Shown: piece by piece, positions 1 to 8,027 of the stretch | Position numbering within the stretch: position 1 is the stretch's first letter | Layout: each line of letters starts with the position of its first letter | The notes under the pieces: generated by a model | What the model saw: the letters and a program-made list of their open reading frames with translations, nothing else | Databases searched by the model: none | Told to the model about the DNA's origin: nothing | From: Solobacterium sp. | GTDB lineage: Bacteria > Bacillota_I > Bacilli_A > Erysipelotrichales > Erysipelotrichaceae | Direction of reading: 5' to 3' | NCBI GenBank assembly: GCA_024680365.1 | Contig: JAILCN010000143.1 | Location: 1-59,161 of the forward strand | Length of the DNA: 59,161 nucleotides | Position numbers and translations under genes: made by a program

Positions 1-1025
1 CAGTATTGACGCGCTGGCGATTGCACAATATGCCGTGGAGAAATGGAACAGACTGCAGGAGTATAAGAGAGCCGATGAAGAATATGCGGCAATGAAGGCC
101 TTATCAAGGCAGTATCTCACTTATATGAAACCTCACGTAGCTCTGACCCAGAATCTGGATCACCTGATCGATCAGGTAATGCCGGGAATCAAGAAAGAGT
201 TTGATCGATATGATCCGGTAACGGGAAAAGACAGAATGGCAGATTTTCTTGAAGAGTTCCGCCACTACGATTACATTACATCACTGGGGCCGAAGAAATT
301 TGAAGAGCGATTCGCTAAATGGGCAGAGAAAAAAGGATACCGTTCACGCCACGATAAGTCCGGCAAGATTTATTTACTGGCGAAAGAAGGTATCCCAACA
401 CTCACATATGACTCAACCAGCAGACTGCTCGTACAGCAGGCTGTAGAGGCAGTCAGAGGCATGAATCAAGTGCTCTACAAAATATTAGCACAGATCAGAG
501 AACTTGCAGAAAAACGACCTGAGTATCCGGCTGTACGGGCGATGAGCGGAGTCGGAGATGTACTGGCGCCGCTGCTCGTGGCAGAGGTAGGAGATCCGAG
601 AAGATATCATTCAGGAGATGCACTGATTGCCTGTATAGGGATAGATGTCCCTCCGTATGATAGCGGACAATTCAAAGCTTCAGAACGGAGGATAACCCGA
701 AAAGGATCAAAGCAGCTCAGAAAGCTGGGATTTCTGCTGGTAAAGAATCTCAGAAAGATAAAACCAACCCAGGATACAGCAGTATATGATTACTATCTGA
801 AGAAGAAAGGCGAAGGCAAGAAAGACAAACAGGCGATTGTGGCAGGTATGAACAAGTTCTTTCGTATCTACTATGCTAGAGCTATGGAAGCCTACAGAAG
901 CTGATAACTAATATTCACAACCAGCCCGAAAGAAAACCGTCCTGTACAGAACGGATTTTCATAATGCAAAATAAGCTTCAGTAGATTTTGTGTTGACAAA
1001 CCTTAGCGAGTTTTATTTTCGGCGC
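1..1025 (+). mobile_element. Right part of an IS110-like insertion sequence (boundary uncertain)
   Basis: The transposase implies an IS110-family element. These elements lack conventional terminal inverted repeats, so the right end cannot be placed precisely. The 120 bases after the stop codon are AT-rich and contain an imperfect inverted repeat (CCGTCCTGTACAGAACGG, 943-960). The element probably ends before the terminators at 1040-1090, which belong to the neighbouring genes. The boundary is an estimate. Confidence 0.4.
2..904 (+). CDS. IS110-family transposase, 5' end outside window
   Basis: The frame is open from base 2, so the N-terminus lies upstream of the window. The first residues (DALAIAQYA) match the end of the DEDD RuvC-like catalytic domain of IS110 transposases. 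A coiled linker follows, then the C-terminal Transposase_20 domain: MSGVGDVLAPLLVAEVGD, a YDSGQF stretch, and RRITRKGSKQLRKLGF, which corresponds to the family's conserved SG...KRGxxxLR core with its serine. IS110 enzymes use a structured non-coding bridge RNA from the element's end to choose target and donor. The CDS ends with TGA at 902-904. Identity is clear; whether the copy is intact cannot be judged here. Confidence 0.93.
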   Translation, partial: SIDALAIAQYAVEKWNRLQEYKRADEEYAAMKALSRQYLTYMKPHVALTQNLDHLIDQVMPGIKKEFDRYDPVTGKDRMADFLEEFRHYDYITSLGPKKFEERFAKWAEKKGYRSRHDKSGKIYLLAKEGIPTLTYDSTSRLLVQQAVEAVRGMNQVLYKILAQIRELAEKRPEYPAVRAMSGVGDVLAPLLVAEVGDPRRYHSGDALIACIGIDVPPYDSGQFKASERRITRKGSKQLRKLGFLLVKNLRKIKPTQDTAVYDYYLKKKGEGKKDKQAIVAGMNKFFRIYYARAMEAYRS

Positions 1026-1027
1026 TA

Positions 1028-1066
1028 AATAAAAAATGACGTAAACCGTTTTTCAGGTTTACGCCA
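1028..1066 (-). terminator. Rho-independent terminator for the hydrolase gene
   Basis: CGTAAACC (1040-1047) pairs with GGTTTACG (1056-1063). On the minus strand the stem is followed by a run of T broken by one A. It lies just past the stop of the minus-strand hydrolase. Confidence 0.75.
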
Positions 1067-1069
1067 TTG

Positions 1070-1094
1070 AGCTGTCTCATCAGACAGCTTTTTT
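1070..1094 (+). terminator. Plus-strand terminator overlapping the 3' end of the hydrolase gene
   Basis: AGCTGTCT (1070-1077), a CATC loop and AGACAGCT (1082-1089) form a perfect 8-bp stem followed by six T on the plus strand. It would stop transcription coming from the IS110 gene. Its right arm lies inside the last codons of the opposite-strand hydrolase. Confidence 0.75.
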
Positions 1095-2129
1095 CATGAA
1101 TTCATGCATATGTTTCAGATATTCTTCCGGCTTTTCCAGATGGATGACATGCCGTGCATGGATCTGTACATACCGGGCATTCTGCAGTCTGCTTAAGGCA
1201 AACTGCGCGTTCTCCGCAGACATCGCGCCGTTCAGCGTGCCGTCCGGCAGGAATGACGTATCCGCCTGCATCAGCAGCACCGGACAGGTGATCTGACAGA
1301 GCGCGTCCGCGTGATCAAAGTCTCTGTTCCAGGTGCCTTCATAGAAAGCCTTGCCGAAGTGAGGGTCATACTGGTCCATGCCCCGGACCATTTCTCTGAG
1401 CAGCGGGGAAACGAAGGGAATCTCAACGGTGTCCTGCCAGTGCAGCATTCTTGCCAGCGTGATCAGGATGCGGATCAGGAAACGGGCGCCGGGGAACGTA
1501 TTGTTCCGGAAAAAACTGTCTGCGTGTTTATGCCAGAACAGGAGATAATCTCCTTCCAGATCTTCTTCCACAGCCTTTGCGCTGACAGCGAAGGTGCGGC
1601 AGGCAGCGGTGCTGCGGACGGCAGGGTATTCGGAAGCAAACAGCGGCGGATCCTCCAGGATCACAGCTCTGACCAGCTGCGGTCTGTGCGAGGCCAGCCA
1701 GACTGCCAGCAGTCCGCCGGCGTCACTGCCGCTGATCGTCACCGGTCCGCTGATCACTTCCTGAATGAACCGGGCCAGAGAGGAACCGATCTGTTCCGCG
1801 CACATCTCATAATCATCCGGACACTGTGTTTTCCCATGTCCCGGACAGTCAACTGCGTATACATGAAACTGTTTTGCCAGATCGGTCAGGACCCGGTGAT
1901 AGGAGAACCAGTCCAGCAGCTGGCCGTGCAGCAGCAGAAGGGCAGGTTTGTCAGAGTCAGCTGATTCGGCATAATGAAAGCGGACATCACCGACCGTGAT
2001 ATCCTTTTCTGTATAGCCTGCTTTCTTCAGTCTTATGTGATCGGGATCGCGGTACAGTGCGATAAACAGAACGATCACCGGCATCAGCCTGAGAAAGATC
2101 CGGATCATGATCAACAGGAATCGTATCAT
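1080..2129 (-). CDS. Membrane-anchored alpha/beta-fold hydrolase with Asp-type nucleophile elbow
   Basis: 349 aa. Residues 1-25 form one hydrophobic N-terminal segment, probably a membrane anchor. An alpha/beta hydrolase core follows, with the oxyanion HG motif at 68-69, DCPGHGKT near 94-101, and the elbow GSDAG at 134-138. The elbow carries Asp136 where esterases have Ser, as in haloalkane dehalogenases and epoxide hydrolases. A likely acid lies in MQADTSF and the catalytic His in HVIHLEKP near the C-terminus. The substrate is unknown. It follows the flavodoxin-like gene by 69 bases but has a terminator and a TATACT box between, so it is probably transcribed separately. No good Shine-Dalgarno site precedes the ATG. 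Confidence 0.85.
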   Translation of the reverse strand: MIRFLLIMIRIFLRLMPVIVLFIALYRDPDHIRLKKAGYTEKDITVGDVRFHYAESADSDKPALLLLHGQLLDWFSYHRVLTDLAKQFHVYAVDCPGHGKTQCPDDYEMCAEQIGSSLARFIQEVISGPVTISGSDAGGLLAVWLASHRPQLVRAVILEDPPLFASEYPAVRSTAACRTFAVSAKAVEEDLEGDYLLFWHKHADSFFRNNTFPGARFLIRILITLARMLHWQDTVEIPFVSPLLREMVRGMDQYDPHFGKAFYEGTWNRDFDHADALCQITCPVLLMQADTSFLPDGTLNGAMSAENAQFALSRLQNARYVQIHARHVIHLEKPEEYLKHMHEFMKKAV

Positions 2130-2139
2130 CTTCTTTTTC

Positions 2140-2145
2140 AGTATA
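2140..2145 (-). promoter_or_regulatory. -10 element (TATACT) of a near-leaderless hydrolase transcript
   Basis: On the minus strand TATACT is followed by only 10 bases before the ATG at 2129. The expected transcription start is about 4 bases before the start codon. The -35 region (TTTCTC) is poor. Confidence 0.45.
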
Positions 2146-2163
2146 TCTGTTTATCCGGCACAG

Positions 2164-2190
2164 AGAAAGCCGGACGCATGTTCATCCGGC
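2164..2190 (-). terminator. Terminator after the flavodoxin-like gene
   Basis: On the minus strand GCCGGA (2190-2185) and TCCGGC (2174-2169) pair around a 10-base loop and are followed by TTTCT. The T-tract is short. Confidence 0.5.
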
Positions 2191-2198
2191 GGTCGTGA

Positions 2199-3563
2199 TC
2201 ATTTCTTTCTGCGTTTCTTTCCGGCGTTTTCAATGACTTTCCGGTACGGCATGATCATGCCTTCCATCATCTTTCCGCCGAGCTTCTTCGAGAGCTTCTC
2301 ATTGGTCATCATCGCGCCGACCAGATACATGGCGGCTGTTTTCATCCTGTGCTTCTGCGGGAAGTCATTATAGAAGCCGTGTTCTTTGTAGAAGCGGTGA
2401 TCTTCTTTCATCAGTCCCTGCATCTGCCAGATCAGGTCGCGGAAGATCTTCATGCCGCCGACGCCGTAGAAGTCAGCCGGCATGGTGGTCTTGTGATCCA
2501 GGGCGTATGCAAGCAGGCTGGCAGCCTGGTCGATCTTCCGGTCGGTATCTTCCGTATCATCGGCGACGCCGGCCAGGAAATTGCCGCCGACTTCCGCTCT
2601 CGCTCTGATCAGCGTCCGCAGGTTTTCCTCTGCGCTGAGATCGCCGTGGATCAGATACGCGTTCGGTTTTCCCATCGTGACAGTGCGGTGGCCGTTGCAG
2701 AACTGTCTGTCATCATACAGCTTGAAACGGGTGCCCATGGAATGATCTCTGATGGAAAAGGCGTAAACGATGGCGTCACAGCTCTGCACGCTGCTGCGCA
2801 GCCAGGCATCAAAGCCGTCTTTGTAGACGCAGGTGCCGTCTGCCGCGCAGTGGAAACAGCCAAGGCAGCCGCCGGCGAAGGGGAATTCATCCAGGCGCAG
2901 CACCACGGATGTGAGGGGCAGAACATTCCGGAACCGCTCGATCATCGCAGCCAGGGCGCCGTCTGCATCATCCGAGAGGTCGCAGACGATCGCAGCTTTC
3001 CACGGCTTTGTCTTCTTTGTGTCCGCAGCGGCAGAAGCTCGGACAGACTGTCTCCGTACCGGTACGCTGTACGACGGCTCGGGCAGGCCTTCCTTCATCC
3101 GGAACAGCAGGAAGCGGAACCAGGACAGCGCGTCTTCCTGGCCTTTTTCCGAAAGGAGGTCTTCCATGTCCGCGGAAAGACCGCGGATATATTTCAGAGA
3201 GAGATCGCCGCATCTGTCTTCGATGAAGCGGTGGGCTGTGATGTCATAGAAATGTTTGGATGTTGTGATCTGGGAAGCGTATTTGCCGCTGAGATCCACA
3301 CCGCTTTCCTGCATCAGCTCAATGAACCGGTGCAGCTGAGCAGGTGCCAGGAAGGTATATACAGGATAGCAGAACAGGATCAGATCTGCTTCTTCCATGG
3401 CTTTCGCTGCTTTGGAAAAATCTTTTTCATACGCGCGGATCATCGCCGCCGCATGCAGGATCTCAAAGCTGTGCCGGGGAAAGAACTGTTCAATGTAGAG
3501 AACAGTCTGCAGGGTAATGCTGTTTTTGCCGGCCGGGGAGCCGTTGATGACAAGTATCTTCAT
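2199..3563 (-). CDS. Two-domain flavodoxin-like (NADPH-dependent FMN reductase type) protein
   Basis: 454 aa, start chosen at ATG 3563 behind GAGGA. The N-terminal domain begins MKILVINGSPAGKNS, the phosphate-binding loop of NAD(P)H-dependent FMN reductases, with a flavin-contacting FCYPVYTFLAP near 70. After a linker at about 165-190 a second flavodoxin-like domain begins (KAAIVCDLSDDADG) and carries GGCLGCFHCAADGTCVYKD, a cysteine cluster like that near the N-terminus of iron-sulfur flavoproteins. The second domain has lost the classic GSPR phosphate loop. A basic alpha-helical C-terminus ends in KKRRKK. The likely role is a cytoplasmic flavin-dependent oxidoreductase; substrate unknown. 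Single-domain proteins of about 180-250 aa are usual, so the doubled length stands out. Confidence 0.8.
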   Translation of the reverse strand: MKILVINGSPAGKNSITLQTVLYIEQFFPRHSFEILHAAAMIRAYEKDFSKAAKAMEEADLILFCYPVYTFLAPAQLHRFIELMQESGVDLSGKYASQITTSKHFYDITAHRFIEDRCGDLSLKYIRGLSADMEDLLSEKGQEDALSWFRFLLFRMKEGLPEPSYSVPVRRQSVRASAAADTKKTKPWKAAIVCDLSDDADGALAAMIERFRNVLPLTSVVLRLDEFPFAGGCLGCFHCAADGTCVYKDGFDAWLRSSVQSCDAIVYAFSIRDHSMGTRFKLYDDRQFCNGHRTVTMGKPNAYLIHGDLSAEENLRTLIRARAEVGGNFLAGVADDTEDTDRKIDQAASLLAYALDHKTTMPADFYGVGGMKIFRDLIWQMQGLMKEDHRFYKEHGFYNDFPQKHRMKTAAMYLVGAMMTNEKLSKKLGGKMMEGMIMPYRKVIENAGKKRRKK

Positions 3564-3600
3564 ATGATATTTTCCTCAGTTGTACAGATCCATCATAACA

Positions 3601-3628
3601 GAAAAAGAAGCAGAATCTCTCTGCTTCT
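3601..3628 (-). terminator. Terminator of the ABC/GntR operon
   Basis: On the minus strand AGAAGCAGA, a 5-base loop and TCTGCTTCT form a 9-bp stem followed by TTTTTC. It starts at the permease stop codon. Confidence 0.85.
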
Positions 3629-5112
3629 TAACTGCCGCGGCGTTTCAGGAATGTATCCAGCAGGACCTGGCTTTCGCCTTCCAGCAGATCCGCGTATACA
3701 TTTGTGTATTTCGCGATCGTTTTCAGATCCGCTTCGTTCATCGGCGTGATCACCCGGTATTGATATTTTTCCGGATAGTATACATCACCGAGAGGAACCT
3801 TGCCGGAAGGCGTCATGCTCAGACTTCCGCTGGATGTGTAGTGATTCTCACCGGTGTAATATTCCGCGATGGACACCATGCGCAGCTTCCGGACCACCTC
3901 CAGCGCTTCTCTGCAGGATTCCTGTTCGGACTTTCTGACGATGAGGCGGAAGTGAACACACACGCCTTTGACCATACTGTCATACTGTCCGTTCCACGCT
4001 TTGCCAAGATCCGGGCTTGTGCAGTACGCTTCATAATTGATCGTCGTGTATTCCTCTTCCTGATCCACCAGAGGCAGACTCTCCGGAATGCCGAAGCCTT
4101 TTGTGATGCGGGCTGCCTGACAGAGGCCGGTCACTGCGGCAGCGCTGCAGACGTAGACCGCGATCACTTTCCAGTTCAGGGAAAGACGGCGCTTATAGAC
4201 AAACATCGCTGTGACATAGATGGCCAGAAGGACCAGCCAGGCAATGATGCTTTCACTGAGCTCAAACACGAAGGAAGAGGCTACAGCGGTCATTGTCAGG
4301 ATCAGGTAGATATGGATGATCAGCGGATAGGCCATGAAGTCATCCGAGATCATATCCGCGCGTTCTGTCTTCCGGCGGATAAAGTGATAGTACAAAGCGA
4401 CGCATCCCAGGATCAGTCCGGCGATCAGAGCGAACAGATACAGTGCGGAGAAACGGAAGTTCTCCATTTCATTCATGCAGAAGCTGAACAGTTCGCCTTC
4501 ATTGACATAGCCTGATGCGACGGCGGAGAGCCAGGTGACATTGATGCTCGCAGCAGCCCTGTAAGTCAGTCCTGCGATCAGACTGTCTGAGAACGATCTG
4601 ACAGCCATCAGCACAGCGACCGGCAGGAAGGAATACGCCGCGACCATTACGACGCCGTCAAAGATATTGTTCGCAAACAGGAAGAATACCGTATTCAGCA
4701 CCGTGACGCTGAGAAACCACAGCAGGGTGTGCGCTGCCAGGATGAGGAAGCGGCCAAAGTAGATGACGTCCGGACGGAAGAAGATCATTCCGCCGATATT
4801 GGCTGCCAGCCACAGCAGGAAGTTGATGCCTGTGCAGAAGACGATCCCTGTGTTCACCTGATCTCTGCGGGAGAGAGGCAGTGAGAAGAATACGTCTGTG
4901 CTCTGCTTTCTGTGGACGAAGGCGAAGGTGGTCAGGGGCAGAACGAACAGGAGGATCACGCTCATGACCGTTGCCCGGCTGCATACGCTGACCCAGGACT
5001 TGTCCCCGAACAGTCCTTCGGAGATCAGGGATACTGCAAGATACAGGATGGCTGTGAAGATCAGAAGCATTTTCCGGTCTCTGATCAGCCAGTTCAGATA
5101 ACGTTTACTCAT
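3628..5112 (-). CDS. ABC transporter permease (YtrC/ABC-2-like)
   Basis: 494 aa from ATG 5112, behind GAGGTG and overlapping the ATPase stop by 8 bases (ATGAGTAA), which indicates translational coupling. The first 350 residues contain about eight hydrophobic helices, beginning MLLIFTAILYLAVSLI. The last 130 residues are polar (after LCQAARITKGFGIPE), probably an extracytoplasmic domain. With the upstream ATPase and GntR regulator it matches the YtrA/BcrA-type arrangement of self-regulated ABC exporters involved in cell-envelope or peptide stress. The substrate cannot be told from sequence. Confidence 0.85.
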   Translation of the reverse strand: MSKRYLNWLIRDRKMLLIFTAILYLAVSLISEGLFGDKSWVSVCSRATVMSVILLFVLPLTTFAFVHRKQSTDVFFSLPLSRRDQVNTGIVFCTGINFLLWLAANIGGMIFFRPDVIYFGRFLILAAHTLLWFLSVTVLNTVFFLFANNIFDGVVMVAAYSFLPVAVLMAVRSFSDSLIAGLTYRAAASINVTWLSAVASGYVNEGELFSFCMNEMENFRFSALYLFALIAGLILGCVALYYHFIRRKTERADMISDDFMAYPLIIHIYLILTMTAVASSFVFELSESIIAWLVLLAIYVTAMFVYKRRLSLNWKVIAVYVCSAAAVTGLCQAARITKGFGIPESLPLVDQEEEYTTINYEAYCTSPDLGKAWNGQYDSMVKGVCVHFRLIVRKSEQESCREALEVVRKLRMVSIAEYYTGENHYTSSGSLSMTPSGKVPLGDVYYPEKYQYRVITPMNEADLKTIAKYTNVYADLLEGESQVLLDTFLKRRGS

Positions 5113-5989
5113 GGATGTCACCTCTGCTTTCCAGTTCATAGATGAACAGTTCTTCGAAGCTGACCGGCAGAACATCTACCAGCACCGGATCCATGTCTTC
5201 CAGCTGTTTCAGGATCTCGTCCCGCTCACCGCGGACGACCAGCTGAATGACGCGGCCTTCCTGCTCGAAGTGCAGAAGATCAAGATCTCTGAAGTCTTCT
5301 TTTGTCTTTTCTTCTTTGAATGCGGCCTGGTATTTGTTGACGGAATCACGTGCTTCCAGCAGATCGCCGTAGCTGACGATATGTCCGTCTTCCAGGATGC
5401 CGAAGGAATCACAGATGTCTTCCAGTTCCTTCAGGTTGTGTGAGGAGATGATGACGGTCAGTCCTTCATCTTCGATCTTTTCCGCCAGGATCTTTTTAAA
5501 GTGCAGACGCGCCAGGGGCTCCAGTCCGTCATAGGCTTCATCGAGAAGCAGAAGCTTCGGATGAATGCTCAGCGCGAAGACCAGTGAGACTCTGCGCCGG
5601 TTGCCCTTGGAAAGGGTGCGGATATTCATGCCTTCATTCAGGCCAAACAGTTCCAGATACTTTCTGTATGCATCGAAGTCAAAATCATACATGCATTCAT
5701 AAAGTGTTCTGACTGACGCGATCGTGCTTCCGGCCGGATAGTACTGCTCATCCGAAACAAATGCGATGGATGAGCGGATCTCCGGAAACAGACTTGTATC
5801 GGAATCGTTGAAGCATACAGAGCCCTGATCCGGTTCATATACGCCCGCGATCAGTCTCAGCAGTGTGGATTTGCCGGCGCCGTTGATGCCGACAAGTCCG
5901 AAGATCGAACTGTCAGGGATCTCGATGCTGAGATCTCTGATCACGTCGTTGTCTTTAAAAGATTTATATAAGTGTTCAATGTTCAGCAT
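5105..5989 (-). CDS. ABC transporter ATP-binding protein
   Basis: 294 aa from ATG 5989, which has a perfect GGAGGAAGAAT site; an upstream in-frame start lacks one. Walker A is GINGAGKST (34-42), the signature is LSKGNRRRV, Walker B is LLLLDEAYDGLEP and the switch His is in ISSHN. The 70-residue C-terminal extension is typical of BcrA/YtrB-type exporters. It overlaps the GntR gene upstream by 14 bases and the permease downstream by 8, so all three are one transcription and translation unit. Confidence 0.95.
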   Translation of the reverse strand: MLNIEHLYKSFKDNDVIRDLSIEIPDSSIFGLVGINGAGKSTLLRLIAGVYEPDQGSVCFNDSDTSLFPEIRSSIAFVSDEQYYPAGSTIASVRTLYECMYDFDFDAYRKYLELFGLNEGMNIRTLSKGNRRRVSLVFALSIHPKLLLLDEAYDGLEPLARLHFKKILAEKIEDEGLTVIISSHNLKELEDICDSFGILEDGHIVSYGDLLEARDSVNKYQAAFKEEKTKEDFRDLDLLHFEQEGRVIQLVVRGERDEILKQLEDMDPVLVDVLPVSFEELFIYELESRGDIHE

Positions 5990-6341
5990 ATTCTTCCTCC
6001 GTAAATAAACGGTCAATTGCTTCGATCAGTTCCCGGCGCGTGATCCCGGCATCCTTCAGCGGCTTCAGCACGCTTTCGATCTGCTTTTCCTTCGCGCTGT
6101 CTTTCCTGATCTCAGCGACATAGACGCCTTTTTTCGGAACGTTGTAGACATAACCGTTTTCCTCCAGCTTCGCGTAAGCCTTGGCAACCGTGTTCGGATT
6201 GATCCCGTTGTCACTGGCCAGCTGGCGGACAGACGGCAGTCTGTCACCGGGAGAAAGGACGCCTGCTTCAATAAAGCGCAGGATCTGCGCCTGAATCTGT
6301 TCAAAGATCGGTTCTTTGCTTTGTAAGCGAATCAGAAACAT
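5976..6341 (-). CDS. GntR-family regulator, YtrA subfamily
   Basis: 121 aa from ATG 6341 behind GGAGGGAGC. The N-terminal winged helix-turn-helix reads IFEQIQAQILRFIEAGVLSPGDRLPSVRQLA, with the recognition helix NPNTVAKAYAKLE. Only about 50 residues follow, the short C-terminus typical of YtrA-type regulators, with no ligand domain. It leads the ABC operon. Its promoter carries tandem CTGTATNAACTGTA boxes, so autorepression is likely, with release under envelope stress as known for the family. Confidence 0.93.
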   Translation of the reverse strand: MFLIRLQSKEPIFEQIQAQILRFIEAGVLSPGDRLPSVRQLASDNGINPNTVAKAYAKLEENGYVYNVPKKGVYVAEIRKDSAKEKQIESVLKPLKDAGITRRELIEAIDRLFTEEEYAEH

Positions 6342-6355
6342 AAGCTCCCTCCAAT

Positions 6356-6410
6356 CTGTATTAACTGTACTATCTGTATGAACTGTAACACCACAGAAAA
6401 AGAATGTCAA
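6356..6410 (-). promoter_or_regulatory. GntR operon promoter with tandem operator boxes
   Basis: On the minus strand TTGACA (6410-6405), a 17-base spacer and TACAGT (6387-6382). Two copies of CTGTATNAACTGTA (plus strand 6356-6369 and 6374-6387) lie 18 bases apart and cover the -10 and transcription start. They fit a repressor site for the GntR protein. Confidence 0.75.
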
Positions 6411-6437
6411 CACACAATCATTTAAGAAAAATTGAAG

Positions 6438-6443
6438 TATAAT
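6438..6443 (+). promoter_or_regulatory. -10 element of the C39-like peptidase gene
   Basis: A consensus TATAAT with an expected start near 6450, followed by the GAGGGA ribosome site. No good -35 is visible. It is divergent from the GntR promoter, 28 bases away. Confidence 0.55.
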
Positions 6444-6463
6444 TAGAACCTGAGGGATAGATT

Positions 6464-7966
6464 ATGCACGCATATATGATGAAATGGATCATGACTCTGG
6501 CAGTTCTTACAACCGTGGGAATGCCGGCAGTCATCAAAGCGGAAGAGATCCAGGAGACTTCCGCACCGGAAGAGATCATACAGGAAGAGCTTCCGGAAGT
6601 AACCGAAGCTGTACCGGAAGAGATCATACCGGAAGAAACAGAACAGGAAACGGAAGTGACAGAACCTGCCCGGGAGTCTGCTGCTCCTGCGGAAACAGAA
6701 ACACCTGCACCATCCGCAAGTCCTGAACCGTCTGCGGAACCGTCACCATCCGCAAGTCCGGATCCGACGGAGATCCCGATGCCGGAGATCACGGAAGAAC
6801 CTGAACCGTCACCGACACCGGAGGTCAGCGCAGAACCGACACCGACGCCGGAAGCGACACCGGAACCGAGTGCAGCGCCGACAGAAGTTCCGATGCCGGA
6901 GATCACGGAAACGCCGGAACCTTCTGCGACACCTGCGCCGCAGCCGGTCAATGTATACCGTGTATATAACAGCCGCAGCGGAGAACACTTCTATACACTG
7001 AAGGTCAAAGAAAAAGATGCCCTGGTCAAAGCTGGATGGACGTATGAAGGCATTGGCTGGGTGGCACCGGATCTCTCGGATATCCCTGTTTATCGTCTGT
7101 ATAACAGCAGGGCAGGGGAACATCATTATACGATCAACGAAAAAGAAAAAGACGCGCTGGTAACGAAGTACAAATGGACGTATGAAGGCATCGGCTGGTA
7201 TTCCGATGCGGATGAGACAGTTCCGCTGTACCGTGAATTCAATCCGCGCAGGACCAAGTGCAATCATAACTTCACGACGTCAAAGAAAGAGCATGATGCC
7301 CTGATCAAATATGGATGGAAGGATGAAGGCATTGCCTGGTACGCGCTGCAGGAAGGCATTCCCGCACCGACACCGAAGCCGACAGCCACACCCAAACCCT
7401 CCGCGACAGCCAAGCCGGCTGCGGAATCAAAAACATATTCGTATACCGTCACGTATTATGCGCAGAGAGATTCCCGCTGGGCAAAGAAGAAATACGGCAA
7501 GTATTATTTCGGCAATACCGGCTGCGGCGTTACAAGCATCGCCATGTGTCTGACCGCCGTGCTCGGCAAGGCTGTACGTCCTGATACCGTGGCGGATTAT
7601 CTGTATTCCATCGGTTCCTACAGCACTCCGAACCATCACGGCACGACCGGCAAATCCCGTATCCATGCCGCAAAGCACTGGGGAGTCCAGTATGAACTGC
7701 TGACCTCAATGGAGGCAATGAAGAAAGCTCTGCAGCAGGGCAAGGTCATCTCCATGGCTGTCAGAGGACAGTCAGAGTTCATGAAGAACAAAGGATCACA
7801 CGGACTGACGCTGCATCAGTACAAGGACGGCAAGGTCTATGTATACGATCCCTGGACCAAAACCAAGAACGGCTGGTACAGCCTGGAATACCTCTGGAAC
7901 CTGCGGTCCCATGTCAAAGCAGATCTGGACGCCGGACCGGAAATCATATTTGCATTCTGGAAATAA
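6464..7966 (+). CDS. Secreted DUF5648-repeat protein with C39-like cysteine peptidase domain
   Basis: 500 aa. A signal peptide (1-26, ending VIKA) is followed by a Pro/Glu/Ser/Thr-rich stalk (about 27-160). Three repeats of the DUF5648 type come next: VYRVYNSRSGEHFYT (164-178), VYRLYNSRAGEHHYT (209-223) and LYREFNPRRTKCNHNFTT (255-272), each ending in GWxxEGIxW. A second Pro/Thr linker leads to a papain-like C39_2 domain (about 328-500). Its likely catalytic residues are Cys354 in NTGCGVTS, His446 in GSHGLTLHQ and Asp462 in VYDPW. It is probably a surface or secreted cysteine peptidase or amidase, the repeats acting as a binding module. It stands alone between divergent promoters and a strong terminator. 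Confidence 0.88.
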   Translation: MHAYMMKWIMTLAVLTTVGMPAVIKAEEIQETSAPEEIIQEELPEVTEAVPEEIIPEETEQETEVTEPARESAAPAETETPAPSASPEPSAEPSPSASPDPTEIPMPEITEEPEPSPTPEVSAEPTPTPEATPEPSAAPTEVPMPEITETPEPSATPAPQPVNVYRVYNSRSGEHFYTLKVKEKDALVKAGWTYEGIGWVAPDLSDIPVYRLYNSRAGEHHYTINEKEKDALVTKYKWTYEGIGWYSDADETVPLYREFNPRRTKCNHNFTTSKKEHDALIKYGWKDEGIAWYALQEGIPAPTPKPTATPKPSATAKPAAESKTYSYTVTYYAQRDSRWAKKKYGKYYFGNTGCGVTSIAMCLTAVLGKAVRPDTVADYLYSIGSYSTPNHHGTTGKSRIHAAKHWGVQYELLTSMEAMKKALQQGKVISMAVRGQSEFMKNKGSHGLTLHQYKDGKVYVYDPWTKTKNGWYSLEYLWNLRSHVKADLDAGPEIIFAFWK

Positions 7967-7999
7967 AAAAACAGTCCGAAGGACTGAGGAAGATCAGCA

Positions 8000-8027
8000 G
8001 GCAGTTTGATGAGAACTGCCTTTTTTT
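8000..8027 (+). terminator. Terminator of the C39-like peptidase gene
   Basis: GGCAGTT and AACTGCC pair, followed by seven T. A smaller hairpin (CAGTCC-GAA-GGACTG, 7972-7986) lies just before it. Confidence 0.88.

Noticed and set aside
6418-6951. Gly/Ser/Val-rich antisense frame over the C39-like protein stalk
   Set aside because: It is the reverse reading of the Pro/Glu/Thr repeat region; low complexity and no ribosome site.
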